From NCBI GenBank assembly GCA_017997825.1, contig JAGOEH010000059.1, forward strand, positions 1-17,384: a stretch of 17,384 bases of DNA. Direction: 5' to 3'. Source of the DNA: Candidatus Delongbacteria bacterium (GTDB lineage Bacteria; JAGOEH01). The translations under genes were made by a program, and so were the position numbers. The notes under the pieces were generated by a model. That model made no database searches, was not told the DNA's origin, and was given only the letters and a program-made list of their open reading frames with translations. This document shows positions 1-6,065 of this stretch, piece after piece (position 1 is the stretch's first letter; every line of letters starts with the position of its first letter).

Positions 1-180
1 GCCCCCGGGTCCACCCCCGAAGCCGCCACCGCCGGGTCCACCACCCCCAGGCCCCCTCCCGAAGCCACCACCCCCAGGCCCACTCCCGAAGCCGCCGCCG
101 CCGGGACCACTGCCCCCGAGTCCGCCTCCGAAGCCACCGCCGGGTCCGCCGCCCCCGGGTCCACCCTCGGGACCTTCAGC
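1..180 (-). repeat. Imperfect ~27-bp GC-rich repeats encoding a Gly/Pro/Phe tail
   Basis: On the minus strand this is a run of imperfect units of about 27 bp, each coding roughly GPGGGGFG plus Ser, Arg or Gly. It is made almost entirely of GGN, CCN and TTC codons and is much more GC-rich than the rest of the gene. Units differ by synonymous changes (GGC/GGT/GGG), so this is not a recent perfect expansion. The array starts near base 180 and runs off the left edge, so its copy number is unknown. Confidence 0.75.
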
Positions 181-819
181 CATACTAATCGAATTACTTT
201 CAAATTTCAGTTTGAGCTTCTCACCGGTCGTTATTCTGAAAAGTTTGACCGGATTAAAACTCAGATTAAATGGAATTCCAAATTCCATTACTATCATATT
301 ACGATCATTTTTTACGGCAAACTGAATATCGTCGGATCGATTTTCATAAAGATTTACTAATCGGAGAACCTGTTTGTCGGATTGGATGATTTCCAGTTGC
401 TGGATTCCCATCATCGCTTCTTCCGGAGGTCCTGTCTTGGAATTCTTGATCATCATTTCTCGATCAAGTTCCTGTTCCTCATCGGTATTCCTGGGTTCAA
501 TTTTTTTGCCGGGAATTCGAATCCCAATCTTCTCACCGGCTATGTTTTCCATCCATAGAGTGAATCCGGCCATCATCAGATTGAAGTTTTTGGATCGCGG
601 ACCTATCAGCGAGATATACAATAAGGTATCATTATTTTGATAATTGAGGGATAACTCGTGAGATTCAATATACTGTACGGCTTGAGTCCATTCATTTCGC
701 TTCCCGTCGATCTCCAGCGGTTGATTTGTCCATACGGAAGAAACCTGGGCTTGTTTACATAGCATTAAAAATAATAATGAACAGATGGATGCCATACTCC
801 ACCATTGGAAACTTTTCAT
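1..819 (-). CDS. Exported CBM9-like protein with Gly/Pro-rich repeat tail (3' end beyond window)
   Basis: The frame is open from ATG at 819 to base 1 (273 codons, no stop), so the C-terminus is missing. Residues 1-28 look like a Sec signal peptide: Lys2, then a hydrophobic stretch (SLLFLMLC) and a likely cleavage near AQVSS. Cys21 is preceded by Leu, so a lipobox is unlikely. Residues about 29-75 (SVWTNQPLEIDGKRNEW, then an aromatic and Asp/Asn strand pattern) match the opening of CBM9/DOMON-like sugar- or ligand-binding beta-sandwiches (family-level recognition). From about residue 214 the composition switches to Gly, Pro and Phe in repeats such as GPGGGGFGSG. The start is supported by AAGGA (828-832) 8 nt upstream. 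It is divergent from the CHASE kinase. Role is inferred as a cell-surface or periplasmic binding or adhesive protein; the ligand is unknown. Confidence 0.75.
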   Translation of the reverse strand, partial: MKSFQWWSMASICSLLFLMLCKQAQVSSVWTNQPLEIDGKRNEWTQAVQYIESHELSLNYQNNDTLLYISLIGPRSKNFNLMMAGFTLWMENIAGEKIGIRIPGKKIEPRNTDEEQELDREMMIKNSKTGPPEEAMMGIQQLEIIQSDKQVLRLVNLYENRSDDIQFAVKNDRNMIVMEFGIPFNLSFNPVKLFRITTGEKLKLKFESNSISMAEGPEGGPGGGGPGGGFGGGLGGSGPGGGGFGSGPGGGGFGRGPGGGGPGGGGFGGGPGG

Positions 820-1103
820 TATCGGGATCCTTGTTGAAGTTGAATTCAATTTTTATCATCCTCATGACGTGGGTTAAAATCGCAGTTTCATATTAGATGC
901 GCCGGACAGGATAAAGTTTAAACGATTCTGAGTTTTTTTGAAAAAAAAAGAGTTTGTTGCATCCCGAAGACCTTTAAATTATATTATGATGAATGGAGAG
1001 CCGGCACCCGACAGGGATGACAGGGATCACATTCACTTTAAACCGTATTGACACCTTATTGTTTTATATGATTGTGGTGATCTATTAATGGAAAGAAACG
1101 ACT
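820..1103. other. Divergent intergenic region (CBM9-like gene / CHASE kinase)
   Basis: This stretch of 284 bases must hold the start signals of both flanking genes. I see a T7-G-A9 tract at 932-949, an AT-rich patch with TATTAT at 982-987 (TTGCAT at 957-962, spacing 19, a weak plus-strand promoter at best), a perfect tandem repeat of GACAGGGAT at 1010-1018 and 1019-1027, and TTGACA at 1048-1053 without a correctly spaced -10. No gene or structured RNA was recognised. Confidence 0.5.
1010..1027. repeat. Tandem 9-bp direct repeat GACAGGGAT x2
   Basis: There are two perfect head-to-tail copies of GACAGGGAT, about 77-94 bp before the CHASE kinase start. Paired direct repeats upstream of a start can be regulator sites, but the role here is inference only. 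Confidence 0.4.
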
Positions 1104-4100
1104 ATGAAGAGAACCGTAAAAAATACCTCTATCCTTCGACCCTGGCGATTTAAGCTGCACCGATATTGGGGAATCGGATTGGTTTTATTCGGATCGACAA
1201 TGCTAACCCTGATCCTTTTTATCTATATGCGGAATCTGGATTATAGTCATCTCTATCATCAGTTCAGAACCGATGCGTCCATTCGTACCTCGATGATCCG
1301 GGATGTCATGAATGAAAATTATATGGATGTAACTGCGGTTCAAAGGTTTTATTATAGTTCAGTGATGATTGACCGGGCGGAATTCCGGGAATTTATCAAT
1401 CCGCTTTTTCAACAGACTCAACGCTGGAATTATGGATTGGCTTGGTCACCCTGGGTAAAACACTCCCAACGCGCTGAGATGGAAAACGAGATTTCCGGAT
1501 TGAATCAAGAGATTCACTCCTTTTGGGAATATGGACCGAATCGGGTGAAGATCCCTTTACCGATTAAAGAATTCTACCTTCCGATTTATTATATTGAGCC
1601 GATGGAAACTCGGAGTGAGCTGTTAGGATTCGATGAAGCATCGGACACTCTTCGTCTGAAATCGATTCTGGCAGCTCGGGACAGTAACCGGATTACAGCC
1701 ACGGAGCGGATTAATCTGGCCGGTTCAGGGATTGAACAAACCGGGTTTCTGATGTGTGCTCCGATTTACATAAACAATTCCGATATCAGCAGTGTGAAAG
1801 CCCGGCAGGAAAACTTTCGTGGAATCTTGCTGGGTGCATTCAATTTCAAGAATTTGGTGGATCTATCCATCCAAGCTACCTCTTCCTTAGAATTGAATAC
1901 CATTCTGTATGATCGTTCAGCTCCCAAATCCAGACAATTTCTTTATGAATGGAGTCCGATCCGGAGTATGATTATGGAAAAAAAGGATTGGATGGTGAAT
2001 GATTCTATGCTGACTTATATAATGGATTTTCAGTTTGCCGAGCGGGTCTACCGGATTGAAATTACGGCTTCACGATTCTATGTCGACCAGCAGTTATCCG
2101 GAAACCATTACTATATTCTGATATTGGGACTGGTGTTGTCATTGGTAATGGCGGCCTATATTCACAACGTTTATCGGCATAGGCTGGAAGCCGAAGCTAT
2201 GGTGGAAGATAAGGTCAGTCAATTGAAGAATGCGGAGTTAAGATTCCGGGCTGTTTTTGATCAGACCCTGCAGTTTATTGTTCTGTTGGATCTCCAGGGT
2301 TATATTTTAGCGATCAATCGGTCAAGTACGGATTTTATTGGTCTGGATGAATCATCTCTGATCGGGCGGAGGTTTTGTGAAACTCCATTCTGGTCTCATT
2401 CGCCGGAAATGCAGTTCAGGTTTAAAGAAGCCATGATTGAAGTTATGAAGGATCGGCTGATCCGTTTTGAAACGACTCATTTTTCAGCCGATCACCAACT
2501 CAACTGCTTTGACTTTTCGTTGAAGCCATTTAAAAATTCGCAGGGTGCGATTCTATTCTTGATTGGCGAATCCCGGGATATCAGCCAGATCAAATCCGTT
2601 CAATCTGCGCTGGCTGAGAGTGAGCAGACGGCCAGAGCACTGTTGAATGCATCCCGTGATGCGATTCTGATGCTGGATAGCGAGGGAAGAGTTTTAAGAG
2701 CCAATGAACAGGCCATGGTCCGGTTCAGTCAATTTGATTCCTTCCCTTTGATTGGTAGTCGTTTGGATGATTGGCCGGTAAAAGATGGATATTCCCAGTG
2801 GCGCTCTTCCCTTGACGAAGCCGTGAATACGGGAGGAGCGGTTTTTTATGAAATCCAATACCGGGATCGATGGTTGGAGAATACTATCTATCCAATTTTT
2901 GATTCATCAGGACAGGTTATGAAACTGGCCTTATACAGTCGGGACATTACCGCCCGTAAACTTGAGATGGAAGAGAAGCGGATTTTAGAGGAGAAACTGA
3001 TCCGGTCGGAGAAGATGGAGGCCTTGGGTCGTCTGGCCGGAGGAGTAGCCCATGATTTGAATAATCTTTTGACTGGGATTGTCAGTTATCCCGATATGAT
3101 TCTCCTGAAGGTACCGGCATCTCATCCCTTTGCCGATCCGTTGCGAATGATCAAACAGGCCGGGGAGAGGGCGGCGGCTATTATTCAGGATTTGTTGACT
3201 CTTTCCCGAAGAGGGGTGATCAAAAAAGAGGTTACCAACCTGAATAAGGTAGTCGAGAATTATATCCGCTCTCCGGAGTTTCAGAATCTTCAAAAACGGA
3301 ATCCCGATATGCGATTGGAGACGGCTAACAGCCCTGATTTGTTCAATGTATTGTGTTCGGGCTATAATCTTTTCAAACTGATTATGAATCTGGTCGGTAA
3401 TGCGGCCGAATCGATGCCCCAAGGCGGGCTGATCATGCTTACCACCCGGAACTGCTATCTGGATCAAACCATCATGGGATACGACACCATTCCCGAAGGC
3501 GAGTATGTGATGCTGGGAGTCAAGGACCAGGGCAGCGGAATAGCTCCGGAGGATATGAAGAAGATCTTTGAACCGTTTTATACCAAAAAAGTCATGGGAA
3601 GAAGCAGCGGAACCGGTCTGGGGATGTCGGTAATCTGGGGGATCATCAAGGATCACCAGGGATTCATCGATATCCAAAGCCAACTGGGTCAGGGAACCTT
3701 GATGCAGGTCTATTTCCCGATCTGCCGCCAGCCTGAGAAAACCAATACTCCGGTCGCAAACGACCAGTACCGGGGAAATCGTGAAACTATTCTGGTGGTT
3801 GATGATTCTCAAGAACAACGTTTGATTACAGGCAATATTCTGAAAGAACTGAACTACCGGGTGGCTATAGCCGGCAGTGGGGAAGAAGCTGTGGCTTATC
3901 TGGTAAATCATTCGGTCGAACTGGTCATTCTCGATATGATCATGGAACCGGGTATGGATGGATTGGAAACCTATCGTCAGATTCAGAAAATCATTCCGTC
4001 CCAAAAAGCCATCATCGTAAGCGGATATACGGAGACTGAGCGCGTCGAAGAGTTGAAACGTCTTGGAGTGCGTTTATACATCCAGAAACCTTATACCATT

Positions 4101-4142
4101 GAAAAATTGGGAATGGCCATTCGGGAAGTATTGAAGACGTAA
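1104..4142 (+). CDS. CHASE-PAS-PAS hybrid sensor histidine kinase with C-terminal receiver
   Basis: A membrane sensor kinase of 1012 aa. Order: TM1 at about 23-43; a periplasmic region of about 290 residues whose first half (about 80-280) reads as a CHASE ligand-binding domain (YGLAWSPWV, then FYLPIYYIEP); TM2 at about 335-355; PAS at about 375-497; PAS at about 505-628; HisKA with GGVAHDLNN and phosphoacceptor His650; HATPase_c with N-box (MNLVGNAAE), G1 (DQGSGI), F-box (FEPFYTKK) and G2 (GTGLGM); REC at about 890-1005 with acidic VVDD, phosphoacceptor Asp944 and Lys995. All catalytic residues are present, so it should autophosphorylate at His650 and pass phosphate to Asp944. CHASE domains sense small extracellular molecules; this ligand is unknown. 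The start is ATG preceded by GGAAAG. The gene stands alone, divergent from the CBM9-like gene, and ends in TAATGA before a hairpin. No partner regulator is adjacent. Confidence 0.93.
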   Translation: MKRTVKNTSILRPWRFKLHRYWGIGLVLFGSTMLTLILFIYMRNLDYSHLYHQFRTDASIRTSMIRDVMNENYMDVTAVQRFYYSSVMIDRAEFREFINPLFQQTQRWNYGLAWSPWVKHSQRAEMENEISGLNQEIHSFWEYGPNRVKIPLPIKEFYLPIYYIEPMETRSELLGFDEASDTLRLKSILAARDSNRITATERINLAGSGIEQTGFLMCAPIYINNSDISSVKARQENFRGILLGAFNFKNLVDLSIQATSSLELNTILYDRSAPKSRQFLYEWSPIRSMIMEKKDWMVNDSMLTYIMDFQFAERVYRIEITASRFYVDQQLSGNHYYILILGLVLSLVMAAYIHNVYRHRLEAEAMVEDKVSQLKNAELRFRAVFDQTLQFIVLLDLQGYILAINRSSTDFIGLDESSLIGRRFCETPFWSHSPEMQFRFKEAMIEVMKDRLIRFETTHFSADHQLNCFDFSLKPFKNSQGAILFLIGESRDISQIKSVQSALAESEQTARALLNASRDAILMLDSEGRVLRANEQAMVRFSQFDSFPLIGSRLDDWPVKDGYSQWRSSLDEAVNTGGAVFYEIQYRDRWLENTIYPIFDSSGQVMKLALYSRDITARKLEMEEKRILEEKLIRSEKMEALGRLAGGVAHDLNNLLTGIVSYPDMILLKVPASHPFADPLRMIKQAGERAAAIIQDLLTLSRRGVIKKEVTNLNKVVENYIRSPEFQNLQKRNPDMRLETANSPDLFNVLCSGYNLFKLIMNLVGNAAESMPQGGLIMLTTRNCYLDQTIMGYDTIPEGEYVMLGVKDQGSGIAPEDMKKIFEPFYTKKVMGRSSGTGLGMSVIWGIIKDHQGFIDIQSQLGQGTLMQVYFPICRQPEKTNTPVANDQYRGNRETILVVDDSQEQRLITGNILKELNYRVAIAGSGEEAVAYLVNHSVELVILDMIMEPGMDGLETYRQIQKIIPSQKAIIVSGYTETERVEELKRLGVRLYIQKPYTIEKLGMAIREVLKT

Positions 4143-4161
4143 TGATCGATCCGGAAACGAT

Positions 4162-4192
4162 ATCCGCAGCCTGGTCAATCCAGGCTGCGGAT
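4162..4192. terminator. Strong 13-bp hairpin, probably a bidirectional terminator
   Basis: A perfect 13-bp inverted repeat (4162-4174 pairs with 4180-4192) has a 5-nt TCAAT loop and a GC-rich core. It begins 20 bp after the kinase stop and sits between two convergent genes. On the plus strand the T run (TTTT, 4199-4202) starts 6 nt after the stem. On the minus strand there is only a TTT. The weak T tracts leave efficiency uncertain, but placement and stem quality fit a shared terminator. Confidence 0.75.
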
Positions 4193-4222
4193 CATCGATT
4201 TTAAGATCGGAATACTGACCGA

Positions 4223-4960
4223 TCAGCGGTGCATAATAAAAAAGGCATACCCATAATAATCCGAATACCGGCGGTACATATCGATCTCTTCGGTCAGAGC
4301 GTCCAGCACCGGCCGGGCCGTTTCATCATTTTGGTATTTAATCCTCATTTCACCTATTTTTTTCTCCATGGGGATATAAAAATCATCCCACCAGGCTGAA
4401 GGATCCATCACGAAGCTATCCGCCGGATAATACCCGCAGTCTCGGATAATTTTCTGATTCTGCTCGATGGTCCGAATGTCGGGATAGATATGGTCCCACC
4501 AAGCCTGGATCTCGGCCGGGCGTTCCGGGGTTAACCAGACCGCTTCACTCAAAACCAGCCATCCATCAGGAGCTAACACCCGCTTCCATTCCCGTAATCC
4601 CTTCTCAAATCCGATGATGAAAATGCAGCTTTCCGCCCAAATCAGATCAAAATGAGATTCCGGAAACTCCAGATTAAGCATATCACCGATCCGCGCCTCG
4701 GCTCGGGATGAGTAACCGGCCTGGTGGAACTTTCGGTTGAGAATATCGACCGTGACGGGATTGGTATCGATCGAAAGGATGGAGGCTGGGGTAAGTTTAC
4801 ACAGCTCCAAGCTATGAATGCCGGATCCGCTTCCGATATCCAATACAGTGCGGATCGGTCGCTGGGGCTTCAAATGGTGAAATGCCCGCCGGGTGGACTC
4901 CAGTTGGCCCGGTCCCTGACGGGGTAAATCGTTAAATACTTCATAAAACAATGGATCCAT
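4223..4960 (-). CDS. Class I SAM-dependent methyltransferase
   Basis: A 245-aa soluble protein with a Rossmann-type methyltransferase core. Motif I is VLDIGSGSG (about residues 39-47), the SAM-binding glycine loop. The acidic residue ending strand 2 is in SIDTN, motif II/III is about GDMLNLEFPESHFDLIWAES, and the post-core segment is WKRVLAPDGWLVLSE, as in UbiE/phospholipid-type methyltransferases. The N-terminal FYEVFNDLPRQGPG is typical of a small bacterial subfamily with an uncharacterised substrate. The Trp/Tyr-rich C-terminal half (WWDHIYP, WWDDFYIP) probably forms the substrate cap. The start at ATG 4960 has an AAAGGAA Shine-Dalgarno (4967-4973). The stop is TGA. It is a single gene, convergent with the CHASE kinase, and nothing nearby indicates the substrate (small molecule, lipid or protein). 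Confidence 0.88.
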   Translation of the reverse strand: MDPLFYEVFNDLPRQGPGQLESTRRAFHHLKPQRPIRTVLDIGSGSGIHSLELCKLTPASILSIDTNPVTVDILNRKFHQAGYSSRAEARIGDMLNLEFPESHFDLIWAESCIFIIGFEKGLREWKRVLAPDGWLVLSEAVWLTPERPAEIQAWWDHIYPDIRTIEQNQKIIRDCGYYPADSFVMDPSAWWDDFYIPMEKKIGEMRIKYQNDETARPVLDALTEEIDMYRRYSDYYGYAFFIMHR

Positions 4961-5459
4961 GATGAATTCCTTTCATAGAATTATTAATTCAAGGCGTGAT
5001 TGACCTTCGATCCGATCAATGTCGTGCCATGACTGATTGTTCCAGTCAGCCCAACATGATCATCGTTTCAGGTCGTATCGCAACCATCACGAAACGGAAA
5101 CCAAAACAATCCATGTAAGAGGGTGTATCCGTTTCGAATCATCATAAAGAATGGTAGAAAGGAATCTCTCCCGCGATCTTACCAAGATGGCAGGAGGTTA
5201 CATCACGGACATCCATCTCCTTGTTAAGGGGTTGATTGGCATTGAGGGATTCGGACAGGAGCCGAATCATTTCCGATTTAGGATACGGTTAATATTTCGA
5301 AAAGTTTCCTGAATTCTTAAAAAACATTCACCATTGATTCTTCCGATCCAAATGATTTTTCTGATCGACCGCCCCGCGATTTATCCGACATGGTTGATGG
5401 GTCGAACGGGGTGAGGTATAAATCGTGCTATTTATTAGTATAAACCGGGGAGGGAATGT
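4961..5459. other. Non-coding stretch between divergent genes
   Basis: No credible gene was found in these 499 bases. Visible items: a short dyad TGACTG/CAGTCA (5030-5035 and 5043-5048); a 9-bp inverted repeat CGAAACGGA/TCCGTTTCG (5090-5098 and 5128-5136, 29-nt spacer); a small triloop hairpin ATCTT-ACC-AAGAT (5176-5188); a 7-bp hairpin GATTCGG/CCGAATC (5248-5268); and the promoter for the 201-aa gene at the right end. The dyads may belong to leader RNA or operators; I see no known riboswitch or ncRNA family. Confidence 0.5.
5394..5422 (+). promoter_or_regulatory. Sigma70-like promoter for the 201-aa gene
   Basis: TTGATG (5394-5399) is followed by a 17-bp spacer and TATAAA (5417-5422). The -35 matches 4 of 6 and the -10 matches 5 of 6 consensus bases, with ideal spacing. 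Transcription would start near 5429, giving a leader of about 30 nt that contains the Shine-Dalgarno GGGGAGGG (5447-5454). Confidence 0.5.
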
Positions 5460-6065
5460 ATGAGAATCAGTTCATCCGATTACGGGATAAATCAATATTT
5501 CAATAGCCCCATATCCAAGACCTCGCAAGGAGAGGCAAAAACTTCCGAGGAAAAGATTTATACTACGGTAAAATCATCCGACAGGGTTCAGCTTGGAATT
5601 CAGAGTCAGCTTACCACCGAAGCTCTGTTCGGTATTGCTCCGAAAAACAATCGTGCCATTACCTTGGATGATCTCCGGACAGAAGGAATGCGGGTTTTGG
5701 AGGATGTAAGACAGGGGTTAGTGGATTATATGGTCCGGAGCGGGATCGATACGGATCGGCCATTCGAATTGGAAACCGATGGACAAGGGAATGTGGTGGT
5801 GGTATCGGATCATCCGGATAAGATAAAGATAGAGGAGTGGTTTGAGGATCATCCCGAACAAGCTAATCAGTTTCGCAAAGGCAGTAGCATGATGGAATTG
5901 GTGCGTGCGGGGGAGGAGTATTTATGGTTTTCTCGAGCGTATGCGATCGATCCGGAGAAAGCGGTTGCCGACTATGCCGAGTTGTTCAACAGTCATGAAA
6001 GCGCTGTAATCTTGTTTTCCGGAGATTCAACCGGAGTTCGATTCCGGCGTGAATGGAACGGTTAG
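5460..6065 (+). CDS. Unrecognised 201-aa cytoplasmic protein
   Basis: I do not recognise this family. It is a soluble protein with no signal peptide or membrane segment. Residues 1-50 are polar and probably disordered (Ser/Thr/Lys/Gln-rich) and contain SSDRVQLG, loosely like the DRV(E/Q)L motif in FlgM-type and other flagellar accessory proteins. A helical part follows (about 67-92, DDLRTEGMRVLEDVRQGLVDYM), then a strand-rich segment (ELETDGQGNVVVVSDHPDKIKIEEWF) and another helical region to about 180. The start is ATG with GGGGAGGG 5 nt upstream, behind a readable promoter. It appears monocistronic. Its TAG stop overlaps the TAA of the convergent kinase in the bases TTAG. Codon use resembles its neighbours. 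A flagellar or surface-related role is a weak guess. Confidence 0.8.
   Translation: MRISSSDYGINQYFNSPISKTSQGEAKTSEEKIYTTVKSSDRVQLGIQSQLTTEALFGIAPKNNRAITLDDLRTEGMRVLEDVRQGLVDYMVRSGIDTDRPFELETDGQGNVVVVSDHPDKIKIEEWFEDHPEQANQFRKGSSMMELVRAGEEYLWFSRAYAIDPEKAVADYAELFNSHESAVILFSGDSTGVRFRREWNG

Noticed and set aside
1-180. CRISPR-like or intergenic tandem repeat at the left edge
   Set aside because: Units are imperfect, contiguous and keep one reading frame coding a Gly/Pro/Phe tail, with no spacers.
1048-1072. TTGACA at 1048 with TATGAT at 1067 as the CHASE kinase promoter
   Set aside because: The spacer is only 13 bp, too short for a sigma70 promoter; no better -10 lies at 16-18 bp.
1088-1150. Short frame starting ATG 1088 just ahead of the CHASE kinase, as a leader peptide
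   Set aside because: About 20 codons, no clear Shine-Dalgarno, no attenuator-like hairpin or regulatory codon run; it overlaps the kinase start by chance.
2985-4004. 339-codon open frame antisense to the CHASE kinase
   Set aside because: It lies wholly opposite the HisKA, HATPase and receiver motifs of the real gene, is rich in His/Gln/Ile as antisense shadows are, and shows no domain.
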